Below, one piece after another: positions 32,483 to 40,621 of a stretch of 64,000 nt of DNA. A program made the translations under genes and the position numbers. This stretch comes from Flavobacterium azooxidireducens. GTDB taxonomy: Bacteria; Bacteroidota; Bacteroidia; Flavobacteriales; Flavobacteriaceae. The DNA is taken from NCBI RefSeq assembly GCF_023195775.1, contig NZ_CP096205.1, positions 558,001 to 622,000 on the forward strand, read 5' to 3'. Below the pieces are notes generated by a model. That model was given only the letters and a program-made list of their open reading frames with translations. It was not told the DNA's origin and did not search any database. Positions within the stretch are counted from its first letter, which is position 1. The number at the start of each line of letters is the position of its first letter.

Positions 32483-33052
32483 TTACACGATGCCGTTGAG
32501 CAGGACTTGCGACATATTTTTGCGTAGGGTTGCTTCGTTAAGATTTTTGGATTTGTTATACCAAAGGTAAAGCGTGCGAAGCGTTGAAAGTGTTGAAAAA
32601 ATGATTACTTCCGGATTAATGTTTTGAATTTCTTTGTCTTGAATTCCTTTTTTGATGATTTGGCGAAAATTTTGTTCGTATTCTTCCCGCATTTTGATGA
32701 AATAATGTAATTCGTTGTCGGTTAGATGCATCCAATCGTTATTTAGGCAAGCTAATGCATCGGAATTTCGCAACGTAATATCAATGTGTAATTGAATTAC
32801 TTTTTCGATTTTTTGGATGGAAGTAATGTCGGCAGACACAATTTCGTTCATCACATTGGTGAATTCTTCGGCGATTTCGATGACGATTAAAACCAGAATT
32901 TCTTGTTTGGATTTGATGTGATTATATAAGCTTGCCGCTTTGATATTCATCGCTTGAGCAATGTCTCGCATCGTCACGGCACTGTATCCTTTTTCTTTGA
33001 AAAGTTGTGCAGAAACGGAAATGATTTCGGTTTTTCGGTCGGTAATCTTCAT
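32483..33052 (-). CDS. TetR/AcrR-family regulator, probable paa repressor
   Basis: 189 residues. The N-terminal helix-turn-helix is AQLFKEKGYSAVTMRDIAQA then AASLYNHIKSKQEIL. The helical C-terminal ligand domain resembles regulators of acyl-CoA catabolism. It is encoded just upstream of paaE in the same direction. In other bacteria PaaR of this family responds to phenylacetyl-CoA; the same role here is inferred from position and the palindrome. Confidence 0.85.
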   Translation of the reverse strand: MKITDRKTEIISVSAQLFKEKGYSAVTMRDIAQAMNIKAASLYNHIKSKQEILVLIVIEIAEEFTNVMNEIVSADITSIQKIEKVIQLHIDITLRNSDALACLNNDWMHLTDNELHYFIKMREEYEQNFRQIIKKGIQDKEIQNINPEVIIFSTLSTLRTLYLWYNKSKNLNEATLRKNMSQVLLNGIV

Positions 33053-33059
33053 AGAATTT

Positions 33060-33129
33060 CAAATATAAAGATTTTTTTGGATTGGGTAACTTTTGTTACG
33101 GAATGGTTTTGAGATTGTTGTTATTTTTG
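33060..33129. promoter_or_regulatory. Divergent promoters of tetR and rhodanese genes
   Basis: TATATTTG on the minus strand (33060-33067) lies 7 bp before the tetR ATG. TATTTTTG on the plus strand (33122-33129) serves the rhodanese gene. An inverted repeat GTAAC-TTTT-GTTAC (33086-33099) lies between them and could be a regulator site. Confidence 0.45.
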
Positions 33130-33188
33130 TGGTATAAATGCGAAAGAACACAGATTTAAGAAATTTGTAAATTAAAAAAATAGAAAAT

Positions 33189-33497
33189 ATGGGATTATTG
33201 AGTATGTTGGGTTTGGGTGGAAAACAGGAAAGTGTGGGCGACTTTATAGAAAAAGGAGCTATAATTATTGATGTGAGATCTGTAGGCGAATTTCAGCAGG
33301 GAAATATTAAGGGTTCAAAAAATATTCCGTTGAACACGATTTCTACAAAGATTGAAGAAATTAAAAAACTGAATAAACCGGTAATTGTTTGTTGCCAAAG
33401 TGGAATGCGAAGTTCTCAAGCGAATTCGATTTTAAAAAACAATGGCATTGAATCGATGAATGGTGGCGGTTGGCAAAGTTTGGAACGAAAACTATAA
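33189..33497 (+). CDS. Single-domain rhodanese
   Basis: 102 residues. IIDVRSVGEFQQGNIKGS and the active-site loop CCQSGMRSSQA, with the catalytic Cys second in CC, are standard. The short size suggests a cytoplasmic sulfurtransferase or sulfur carrier handler. It is convergent with the DUF4230 gene, 2 bp apart. Confidence 0.88.
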   Translation: MGLLSMLGLGGKQESVGDFIEKGAIIIDVRSVGEFQQGNIKGSKNIPLNTISTKIEEIKKLNKPVIVCCQSGMRSSQANSILKNNGIESMNGGGWQSLERKL

Positions 33498-33499
33498 AA

Positions 33500-34192
33500 T
33501 TAGGTTTTAATTTTTTTGGATAAACCGGTTTGTGTCAAAACGGTTTCGCCATTGTATTCCAACGTCCAACCCATTGTGTTGGTTAGAATTAATATTTTGG
33601 AAAGTTCGCTGATTAATCGGTTTTCGGCATTGGTTTTAAGTTTTGATTTTTCCATTTTTTTGGCGATTTCAGCTTTTACTTTTTTATTAATTTTATTGTA
33701 ATCGGCAGTGCCAAAAGGGTTAAATGTGCTTTCGTCGATGCTGTAAAAATGAATATCGGGATTAATTTTCATTTCGGCTTCGGGAATGTTTGTGATGGAA
33801 ATAGTTTTGGTGGTTTCATTAATATCGTATTTAATTTTGCTTAAATCATACGAAACTGTCACTTCTGCATTCACAACCATTAAGGCTTTCTTTTCAAAAG
33901 AAATCATATCCATGAAATATTTCTTTTGGTCTTTGTATGTCATTACTTGTGAATACGTTCCTTCGGTAACAACTAATTTTGATACATTTCGCAGTTGTTT
34001 TTCGATTAAAGCTGAATTGTATTCGATGGTAGAAGAATCTTTTTCTCGAGTAAAATACTGATAACCGAGATAAAGCAAAACACCAATAATGATGATGTAA
34101 ATCAATTTCCCTGATCGTCCAATCGCTTGAATAATCGGAACTAGTACATTTTTAAGTTGAGTTTCTGTGGATTGATTTCTTCGTGTAGCCAT
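33500..34192 (-). CDS. DUF4230 membrane-anchored protein
   Basis: 230 residues. A basic N-terminus precedes a single transmembrane helix (LIYIIIIGVLLYLGYQYF, about 29-47). The periplasmic remainder (LRNVSKLVVTEGTYSQV, IPEAEMKINPDIHFY) is of DUF4230 type. Function unknown. Confidence 0.8.
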   Translation of the reverse strand: MATRRNQSTETQLKNVLVPIIQAIGRSGKLIYIIIIGVLLYLGYQYFTREKDSSTIEYNSALIEKQLRNVSKLVVTEGTYSQVMTYKDQKKYFMDMISFEKKALMVVNAEVTVSYDLSKIKYDINETTKTISITNIPEAEMKINPDIHFYSIDESTFNPFGTADYNKINKKVKAEIAKKMEKSKLKTNAENRLISELSKILILTNTMGWTLEYNGETVLTQTGLSKKIKT

Positions 34193-34221
34193 CGCATATA
34201 AATTTATACGAAGATAAAAAT

Positions 34222-34872
34222 TTAAATCAACTTATTTGATTTGGCTTTTTGAATGGCTTCCAATTTATTGTGAACTTGAAGTTTCGTATAAATATTTTCG
34301 ATGTGTTTTCGGACGGTTGAAGGCGAAAGTATCAAATTATCTGCAATTTGGTTGTAATTTAATCCTTTTGAAAGTTGTTCCAATACTTCAATTTCACGTG
34401 GAGAAAGTTTGATTTCTTCTTCTTCGGTTTTAGCATCAAAATCGATTGGATTTCGCAGTAATTTTAAGGTTTTTAAAGCAATTGACGGATTCATCGCCGC
34501 TCCGCCATTTAAGGTTTCAATGATTCCTTGGTGCAAATCGGTTGGATTGACTTCTTTGAGCAAATAGCCATCGGCTCCGGCTTTGATGGCGTTAAAAATA
34601 TTTTCATCATTATCAAAAGCGGTCAGCATAATGACTTTTATTTGAGGATATTTTTGTTTGATGATGGCCGTAGCTTCGATTCCATTTAGAATTGGCATTT
34701 CGATATCCATCAACAAAACATCAAGGTTATGATTTTCGTCTAATTTGGTTAATAGTTCAGCTCCGTTTAAAGCAGAAAATTTGATTTGAATATCTTCGAA
34801 AAAAGATAATTTTTCCCGAATGGCTTTGATTAAAAAACTATTGTCATCAATTATGGCGAGTTTGATATTCAT
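34222..34872 (-). CDS. NarL/LuxR-type response regulator
   Basis: 216 residues. The receiver domain has IDDNS, the phospho-acceptor Asp in VLLMDIEMP, the Thr/Ala switch in VIMLTAFD and the Lys in YLLKEV. The C-terminal LuxR helix-turn-helix begins KLSPREIEVLEQLSKGLN and has SPSTVRKHIENIYTKL. Transcribed after the 88-aa membrane protein, 5 bp away, and paired with the TPR kinase upstream. It is the natural candidate to bind the 18-bp palindromes at 35200, 37353 and 39090. Confidence 0.92.
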   Translation of the reverse strand: MNIKLAIIDDNSFLIKAIREKLSFFEDIQIKFSALNGAELLTKLDENHNLDVLLMDIEMPILNGIEATAIIKQKYPQIKVIMLTAFDNDENIFNAIKAGADGYLLKEVNPTDLHQGIIETLNGGAAMNPSIALKTLKLLRNPIDFDAKTEEEEIKLSPREIEVLEQLSKGLNYNQIADNLILSPSTVRKHIENIYTKLQVHNKLEAIQKAKSNKLI

Positions 34873-34877
34873 TTTTG

Positions 34878-35144
34878 TTATAAATTAGTTTTACTAAAAA
34901 GGTGTAAAAATTCCAGTTTCAATTGAATGGCGTTTAATTTTCGTTGCGTAGTTTCTTCCAATTCGGCTAAATTATTGATGGAATCATTCATTTTATCTTT
35001 TTTATGTTTTTCAGAAATCAATTGATCTTGAATGCAAAAAACACGAAATAAATGTTCTTTTTCGCTCGATTTATTTTGACGTTTATAATATAAAATCAAA
35101 AAGAGATTTATAAAAATAAAAAGGACAAAAAGTGAATGATTCAT
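34878..35144 (-). CDS. 88-aa membrane/coiled-coil protein between kinase and regulator
   Basis: One N-terminal transmembrane helix (LFVLFIFINLFLILYY, about 5-20) and a charged, heptad-like helix (about 25-85). No family recognised. It has its own palindrome-containing promoter and is followed closely by the response regulator gene, so it may belong to the signalling circuit. Confidence 0.65.
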   Translation of the reverse strand: MNHSLFVLFIFINLFLILYYKRQNKSSEKEHLFRVFCIQDQLISEKHKKDKMNDSINNLAELEETTQRKLNAIQLKLEFLHLFSKTNL

Positions 35145-35169
35145 AACAATTTCATTTTTTGATTGAACT

Positions 35170-35217
35170 CAAATTTAGTAAAAAACAAAACTGAATACCA
35201 TACGGCAATTGCCTTAT
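35170..35217 (-). promoter_or_regulatory. Palindrome-dependent promoter 1 (88-aa protein and regulator)
   Basis: Minus strand: palindrome at 35200-35217 (plus strand ATACGGCAATTGCCTTAT), 22-nt gap, exact -7 box TAAATTTG (35170-35177), 25 nt before the ATG. Matches the sites at 37353 and 39090 in form and spacing. Confidence 0.7.
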
Positions 35218-35218
35218 T

Positions 35219-37117
35219 CTACGCAATTTCTTTTTTGATTAAAATGCTGGTTCCTTTATCTTTTTCGGAGATGATTTTTAAGTCGGCATTTAATTCTAAT
35301 GCTCTCTTTTTCATATTATTTAAACCATTTCCGAGTTCTATTTCGGGTTCTGAAAAACCTATTCCGTTATCGTTAATCGAAAAAATCATTTTGTTATTTT
35401 CTTGTTTCAGTAGAATTTTAATTTGAGATGCGTTGGCATATTTTACAGCGTTATTCACCGCTTCTTGAATGATTCTATAAATATTCATTCCTTCGATAGA
35501 TGAAAATTCGTGTGACGCATTGACGCTGTCATCAAATGAAAAATCGAAGGAAATTCCGTGCGTAGCCAACTGAGCATTATCAATAAAATTGGTGATTCTG
35601 ATTTGTAAATCTTCTACAGAAATAGCATTTTTGTTCATTGCCCAAATGGTATCCCGCAACTCGGTAATCGTGTTTTTGGTGAAGCCGCTGATGTTATCAA
35701 ATTTGGAGACTAATTTTTCTTTAGCAACATCAAAATACTTCAAATTATCAATGGAAGAAATGATAAATGTAAGTTGCGAACCAATATTATCGTGTAAATC
35801 TCTTGAAATCTGCAACCGTTGTTCTTGTAGCTTGTTTTGAGTTTCAATTTTAACTAGAGCTTCTTTGAGTTCGGATTCTTTGATAAGTTGATTGTTCTTA
35901 ATTTTTTGTTGATTGTATAAAAGATAGCCCAACAATCCCAACACAAAAGCAAAACCCAACGAACCAAAAATGATTGTATTTTTTTGTTTAATTTTTAATT
36001 CATTTTCGGCTAATTCTGCTCTGTTTTGAGCAATTTCTGTGTCTTTTTTTGCAGTTTGGTATTTAACTTCTAATTCATGCAATGTTTTTAGATTTGAACT
36101 TTTCATAATACTATCACTCATTGTATAGTACTTCTTATTATAAAGATTTGCATTTTTAAAATCGTTAATTGTTTCGAAATAATAAGCATAATTCTGAATC
36201 GATTCTAATAAACTTTCGGCTACTTTTGACTTTTTGGAATAGGTATAAGAACTATCAATATAACTTTTAGCTAAAATTGGTTTTCCTTCTTCAAGCATTA
36301 ATTGAGCAATATTATTATAACTTGTTGCAACACCGGAAAAATTTTGAATTAAACGTTCAATTTCTGCTGATTTTTTGTAATAGTATAAGGCAGAATCAGT
36401 TTTGCCTAAGTAATGGTAAACACCTCCAACATTATTAATTGATTCGGCAATTCCTTTTTTGTCTTTTAATTCTTCTTCTATTTTTAAAGAAAATTTGAAA
36501 TAAAGTAATGATTTTTGTAAACTATCTTGATTTGCTAAAGCGATAGCAATATTATTATAAACTTCAGATAATCCTTTTTTATAGTTTAGTTTTTTATAAA
36601 CTGACAATGCTTTGTTATGGTATGTTTTTGCTTTGTCATACATTTCTAAAGAACTATAAATCATTCCTATATTGTTATTTACAATACCTTGTTCTTTTAA
36701 ATCATTTGTAGCTTCATAAATCTTTAATGCTTCCAAATAGTTTTTTAGACTCTCCTCATACAAGCCTAAAGAACGATTACATGCTCCAATATTATTAAAA
36801 GTAGAAGCTTTTACTGAATTGCCTTTAACCAAAGAAAGTGCTTCCTGAGAGAGTTGTTTTGATTTAACATATTCACCTTTGGCACGATAAACAATTGCTA
36901 AATTATTAATAGTATAGCCTAGCGACTCATCTAGTTTTTCTGATTTGGCAATTTTTTCAGCTTTGCCGAGTAGCTCCATTGCTTTGTTTGTGCTGGAAAC
37001 ATATAGCTCCATTGCTTTTATATTCAAACTATCAACTACTTTATGCTCTCTAACTTGAGCGACAAGTTGAATGCAAAATAAGCCGAAAAAAATAACTGCT
37101 ATTCGTTTTTTTGTCAT
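35219..37117 (-). CDS. TPR-containing sensor histidine kinase (HisKA_3)
   Basis: 632 residues. Signal peptide (IAVIFFGLFCIQLVAQ), tetratricopeptide repeats through about 335 (for example NNIAIALANQDSLQKSLLYF), a coiled coil, one transmembrane helix (IIFGSLGFAFVLGLLGYLLY, about 385), then the HisKA_3 box SRDLHDNIGSQLTF with the phospho-His and an HATPase domain (QEAVNNAVKYA, DNGIGF, GNGLNNMKKRA). The TPR part should face the periplasm. Its partner is the regulator at 34222. Confidence 0.9.
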   Translation of the reverse strand: MTKKRIAVIFFGLFCIQLVAQVREHKVVDSLNIKAMELYVSSTNKAMELLGKAEKIAKSEKLDESLGYTINNLAIVYRAKGEYVKSKQLSQEALSLVKGNSVKASTFNNIGACNRSLGLYEESLKNYLEALKIYEATNDLKEQGIVNNNIGMIYSSLEMYDKAKTYHNKALSVYKKLNYKKGLSEVYNNIAIALANQDSLQKSLLYFKFSLKIEEELKDKKGIAESINNVGGVYHYLGKTDSALYYYKKSAEIERLIQNFSGVATSYNNIAQLMLEEGKPILAKSYIDSSYTYSKKSKVAESLLESIQNYAYYFETINDFKNANLYNKKYYTMSDSIMKSSNLKTLHELEVKYQTAKKDTEIAQNRAELAENELKIKQKNTIIFGSLGFAFVLGLLGYLLYNQQKIKNNQLIKESELKEALVKIETQNKLQEQRLQISRDLHDNIGSQLTFIISSIDNLKYFDVAKEKLVSKFDNISGFTKNTITELRDTIWAMNKNAISVEDLQIRITNFIDNAQLATHGISFDFSFDDSVNASHEFSSIEGMNIYRIIQEAVNNAVKYANASQIKILLKQENNKMIFSINDNGIGFSEPEIELGNGLNNMKKRALELNADLKIISEKDKGTSILIKKEIA

Positions 37118-37190
37118 AATGTTTGAATTTTGAAACTATTCAAATTTAATCTTTTGTAGTTAAGCTAACAAAAAATGTTTGCATATTATT

Positions 37191-37220
37191 GATTTTAAGT
37201 AGTTAAACTACTTTAAAATC
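37191..37220 (-). terminator. Hairpin at the end of the 30-aa peptide gene
   Basis: GATTTTAAGTAGTT and AACTACTTTAAAATC form a nearly perfect stem with one bulged T. It covers the stop codon of the small gene on the minus strand. No T-run follows, so it may attenuate or stabilise rather than terminate before the kinase gene. Confidence 0.45.
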
Positions 37221-37300
37221 ACAATTAAATTGAGCAGTAAAACTACAAATATCATAAAATAAAGCAGTAGCACGATTCGTAATGTCTTGATTGTTTTCAT
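37208..37300 (-). CDS. 30-aa hydrophobic membrane peptide
   Basis: ATG at 37300, stop TAG at 37208. The peptide MKTIKTLRIVLL... has three N-terminal Lys/Arg and then over 20 hydrophobic residues, a single membrane helix. It lies 23 nt behind a -7-like box with the shared palindrome upstream, and ahead of the kinase gene in the same direction. No homology can be claimed from sequence alone; position and promoter support it as real. Confidence 0.5.
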   Translation of the reverse strand: MKTIKTLRIVLLLYFMIFVVLLLNLIVILK

Positions 37301-37322
37301 CTTTTTGAATGTTGGAATAGGA

Positions 37323-37370
37323 CAAAATTCGGGTAATTAACATTGTGAAACAATACGACAAATGTCGTAT
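37323..37370 (-). promoter_or_regulatory. Palindrome-dependent promoter 2 (30-aa peptide and kinase)
   Basis: Palindrome ATACGACAAATGTCGTAT (37353-37370, perfect 8-bp arms), 22-nt gap, then GAATTTTG on the minus strand (37323-37330), one mismatch from the -7 consensus, 22 nt before the ATG at 37300. Confidence 0.65.
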
Positions 37371-37371
37371 A

Positions 37372-37408
37372 AAAAGAACTTCCCAATCGAGCAGATTACG
37401 ATTGGGAA
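37372..37408 (-). terminator. Rho-independent terminator
   Basis: TTCCCAATCG (37380-37389) pairs perfectly with CGATTGGGAA (37399-37408). On the minus strand it is followed by TTCTTTTTAT. It closes the gene at 37429. Confidence 0.75.
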
Positions 37409-37428
37409 ATTATAACTTGACATTACTC

Positions 37429-38406
37429 TTATTTTTTGCTCTTTGCATATTCTGCTAACTGAAAAGCATAAGCATCAAGTGTTTTTTTCATGGCATCTAG
37501 AAATAAATCTCTGTCAACTGTAACGGTATAAAGCATGAGTCCTTGTTGCTCTTTATAAGTTATTTCGCCACTCGGAGAACCTTTTTTTATTTCCTTTACA
37601 TAATCATTTGCCGATTGATACTTTATTTTGCTTTTAGCAATGTAAGACATAGGATCAAAAGACAAAGCTCCCCAATTTGGCGATACTATATTCATAGGTA
37701 AATCATAAGTAAATAGGTTTGAAAAATGACTTACTTGTGCAACAGGGTCAAATGAGAAAGTATGCTTATACTCTTCTGAATCATAAAATTTCGAAACAAA
37801 TTTTTTATCCCAGTTTACTAAAAATGGCTCTAACAAAACGGAAAGATTAACCATAATAGCATCGTTTTTCGACGCTAATTTAGTATGTGCTCCCATAGCC
37901 ATTTTTGGATATTTAAAAATAGGTTTTTTTCCCGCTGCAAATGTTACAGCAGCACCCCATTCCTGACCTGCTGCCATTTGACTAAAAAATTCACCTGCAT
38001 TTACACTAGTCTCTTTTGTGAGTAACTTTTTATATTCATCTTGATTTTCGACTGTTGATGGATCAATAATTGTATAGCCTATCTTTGAAAAATGGTTTTC
38101 TAAAGTCGATTTAAAATAATCAGCTAACTCTTGAACGTCATCAGACGTAATTCCGTCAATAATGGATGCAAAACGGTCAATATGGTCTCTACTGTTTTTA
38201 TTAAGTGAACCCTTACGTTGGTATTCCATTGTTTTTAACGTCACATTTGCACCAATAAAACAAATTTTGTTAGACTTTCCAAAAGGATTTTTACTATCCA
38301 TTTGAATATAATTTTTAGAAAAGTCTTTGGTTGCGAATTCTTGTCCTTTTACTATTAAAGAGAACACCAAACAGATTATGATACTTACTACTACTTTCAT
38401 ATACAT
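37429..38406 (-). CDS. Exported protein of unknown function
   Basis: 325 residues; an ATG two codons later is equally possible. Signal peptide (VVVSIIICLVFSLIVKG, cleavage near KGQ). The mature protein has alternating strands and helices with no motif I recognise. Transcribed downstream of the lipoprotein gene at 38495 with a hairpin between them, and probably part of the adjacent two-component regulon. Confidence 0.65.
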   Translation of the reverse strand: MYMKVVVSIIICLVFSLIVKGQEFATKDFSKNYIQMDSKNPFGKSNKICFIGANVTLKTMEYQRKGSLNKNSRDHIDRFASIIDGITSDDVQELADYFKSTLENHFSKIGYTIIDPSTVENQDEYKKLLTKETSVNAGEFFSQMAAGQEWGAAVTFAAGKKPIFKYPKMAMGAHTKLASKNDAIMVNLSVLLEPFLVNWDKKFVSKFYDSEEYKHTFSFDPVAQVSHFSNLFTYDLPMNIVSPNWGALSFDPMSYIAKSKIKYQSANDYVKEIKKGSPSGEITYKEQQGLMLYTVTVDRDLFLDAMKKTLDAYAFQLAEYAKSKK

Positions 38407-38440
38407 CTAAAATTAATTATAATTTAAAAGAGAATTAAAA

Positions 38441-38472
38441 CTTCCCAAACAAAGCAGATTTCGATTGGGAAG
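38441..38472 (-). terminator. Hairpin after lipoprotein gene
   Basis: CTTCCCAA and TTGGGAAG stem with the loop containing AGCAGATT, closely related to the hairpin at 37380. The T-run after it on the minus strand is interrupted, so it may be a partial terminator. Confidence 0.6.
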
Positions 38473-38494
38473 TATAAAAAACCACTAAAAAAAT

Positions 38495-39025
38495 TTATTC
38501 AAATTCTACATTAAAAGAACCTTCTGTTACTTCTTTCATACTTCCATCATCCGTGTTTTTTGCCGAATAACTAAAAGTGCCTTTGATGTGCGTATCGGTA
38601 ATTTCAGAAATTTTTATTTCACCCACTTTGTCGCCACCTTCATAAGGAGCAGACCAAATTTTTGATTCAAAAGCAGTTGGGTTAGAGATATCAACTGTAA
38701 TTTCAGTGTAACTTGCATTTGCTTGTCCTAAACCTAAAGTTCCTCCAATATCATAGGTTCCTACACCGTCAAAAGTTGTAATATTAAAAACAAACGCTTT
38801 GCTAGAAGTACCTCCTGTATTTCCTTGAATTGAAAGCATAGATCCTACTTGATAAGCAAACGTTGTCATTTCCATACTTGTTACCCAAGACCCATCAACT
38901 TTTGCAGTAATTGTTCCTGCCGCTGCACTACCTCCACCTCCGCCATCATCATCACTACTACAAGACGTTAAAAAAATAGAAGTTGTTACTAAAAAGCACG
39001 CACAGATAAATTTAATTGTTTTCAT
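38495..39025 (-). CDS. Exported lipoprotein
   Basis: 176 residues. Lipoprotein signal with LTSCSSDDDGGGGG: lipidated Cys, an acidic export signal and a glycine spacer, as in surface-exposed Bacteroidota lipoproteins. The mature domain is a beta-sandwich-like sequence (GTYDIGGTLGLG, IKGTFSYSAKN). The promoter carries the shared palindrome at 39090. Confidence 0.75.
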   Translation of the reverse strand: MKTIKFICACFLVTTSIFLTSCSSDDDGGGGGSAAAGTITAKVDGSWVTSMEMTTFAYQVGSMLSIQGNTGGTSSKAFVFNITTFDGVGTYDIGGTLGLGQANASYTEITVDISNPTAFESKIWSAPYEGGDKVGEIKISEITDTHIKGTFSYSAKNTDDGSMKEVTEGSFNVEFE

Positions 39026-39059
39026 AATTATTGTATTTAATTGGTTAAATAATTCGAAA

Positions 39060-39107
39060 CAAAATTGCTGTTTTTGAGGAAGGAGTACAATAAGGCAAAT
39101 GCCGTAT
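39060..39107 (-). promoter_or_regulatory. Palindrome-dependent promoter 3 (lipoprotein gene)
   Basis: Palindrome at 39090-39107 (plus strand ATAAGGCAAATGCCGTAT), 22-nt gap, then CAATTTTG on the minus strand (39060-39067), one mismatch from the -7 consensus, 34 nt before the ATG. Confidence 0.65.
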
Positions 39108-39181
39108 TTTGAAAATAGGTCATTAAATTGAGAAGGGAAATTATATTTAAAAACAGCTAAAAGTAAAGGAAGTTCAGAAAA

Positions 39182-40132
39182 TTAACTCAGATTTAAAAAA
39201 GGATATTTCTCTTGAAGTTGTTCGATTCGTTCATGCAATTTTTGTACAAAAAGCTGGTGTTGTTCTGTGTTTGGATTAAAAGGACGATGCGTTAATCCTT
39301 TTTGAATGCTTTCAATTTCGGTCATGATTGGAAAAACATGGTACGAAATATGTGATTCTACAAAATGCTTCCAAATGTAATCCACTGCCGTTTGATTTGG
39401 ATGCAACATATCTTCGGAATAGAAACGATAATCTCGTAAATCATCCATCATCATTTCATAGCTTAGGAAATAGCTGGAAGATGGAAACCGAGAGATGGAA
39501 GAATGTAGTGCCGAAATTAAATGCGATTTACTTAATTGATTTTCTACAAAACCGTCTTTTAAATGGCGAACGGGTGAAACGGTGAAAATGAAATTAATTT
39601 CGGGATTGAATTCTGTTATTTTAGTTTGGATATTATTTAAAGAAGATACAATTTCATCAACGGATAACAATTCTTTCGTAAAATTGCTTTGTGGAATTTT
39701 ATGACAATTGGCCACTCTTTTTTGAGTGTGCGAAAAACGATAAGTCCACGCAGTTCCTAACGTGATAATCAGATGCGTACAAGCTTGAAGTTGTCCGTTT
39801 AAATAAGTTAAAATGCCATTTAAATTGATTAGCATATCGTCTTTGTCGGCATTATTCAACTCAGAATGTACTTCAAAACAATGCCACAATTCATTTTCAA
39901 AAAACAAATCGGCTTCGGTAAATAATCGCATTTCTACAGCACGTAACAATACATTTTCAATGGCATCCGGCTGGAAAAGTATCCCAAACGGATTGTTATA
40001 ATATTGAAATTTATACTGCTCTAATTTGGTGCTAATATTTTCTGAAAAACACGAACCCAGGGTAACCACTTTCGAATAATAATCGATGGGATGGTTGCTT
40101 TTTGGAATGTTGATTGGGGTTCGGAAATTCAT
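39182..40132 (-). CDS. GSCFA-domain protein
   Basis: 316 residues. The family signature TLGSCFSENI is at residues 25-34, followed by NNPFGILFQP and TLGTAWTYR. HPNQTAVDYIW near the end gives an SGNH-hydrolase-like Asp/His context. GSCFA proteins are frequent in Bacteroidota and resemble GDSL-like hydrolases; substrate unknown. Confidence 0.88.
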   Translation of the reverse strand: MNFRTPINIPKSNHPIDYYSKVVTLGSCFSENISTKLEQYKFQYYNNPFGILFQPDAIENVLLRAVEMRLFTEADLFFENELWHCFEVHSELNNADKDDMLINLNGILTYLNGQLQACTHLIITLGTAWTYRFSHTQKRVANCHKIPQSNFTKELLSVDEIVSSLNNIQTKITEFNPEINFIFTVSPVRHLKDGFVENQLSKSHLISALHSSISRFPSSSYFLSYEMMMDDLRDYRFYSEDMLHPNQTAVDYIWKHFVESHISYHVFPIMTEIESIQKGLTHRPFNPNTEQHQLFVQKLHERIEQLQEKYPFLNLS

Positions 40133-40167
40133 ACTAAAACTGAAATACTATTGAGCTTTATAATAAT

Positions 40168-40602
40168 TTAGTTTCTTGTAAAAGTTGATCTATACACAAT
40201 TATCCCTTCAGGATCATTAACCGTCTGTTTCAATATCAACTCATCATTAGTTAAACTTTCAACAATATAAGTGTATTCATAAAGCATTGGATCAAATGGA
40301 GAGCTAGATATAGTTAATATACTACCATTTAAAATCCATGCAGCTGATTCAACCTCGTTTAACTCACAACTTGTATTGTGACCATTAAAAGTAAGTTCTC
40401 CGTTTGTAAAAAACTCTTGAAAATCTCTGCTTGTTTCACAATCATGATTATAATTTTGGAATTCTCCACCATTAGAAGTTCCGCCTTTTATATACCATTT
40501 TCCTAATATAGTTGGTTCAGAAATTGCTGATCCTTCGTCATCACTGGTATTGCAAGAAATTGTTAATCCTGCAAAAACTAAAAATAATATAAATTTTTTC
40601 AT
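40168..40602 (-). CDS. Lipocalin-like lipoprotein
   Basis: 144 residues from the ATG at 40602. The longer frame to 40713 would run back into alaS. Signal FILFLVFAGLTISC with lipidated Cys, then SEPTILGKWYIKG, the GxW pattern of lipocalin-like domains, and two later Cys (HDCE, TSCE). Function unknown. It is 19 bp downstream of alaS. Confidence 0.75.
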   Translation of the reverse strand: MKKFILFLVFAGLTISCNTSDDEGSAISEPTILGKWYIKGGTSNGGEFQNYNHDCETSRDFQEFFTNGELTFNGHNTSCELNEVESAAWILNGSILTISSSPFDPMLYEYTYIVESLTNDELILKQTVNDPEGIIVYRSTFTRN

Positions 40603-40621
40603 TTCTGTAATTCGTAATTTT

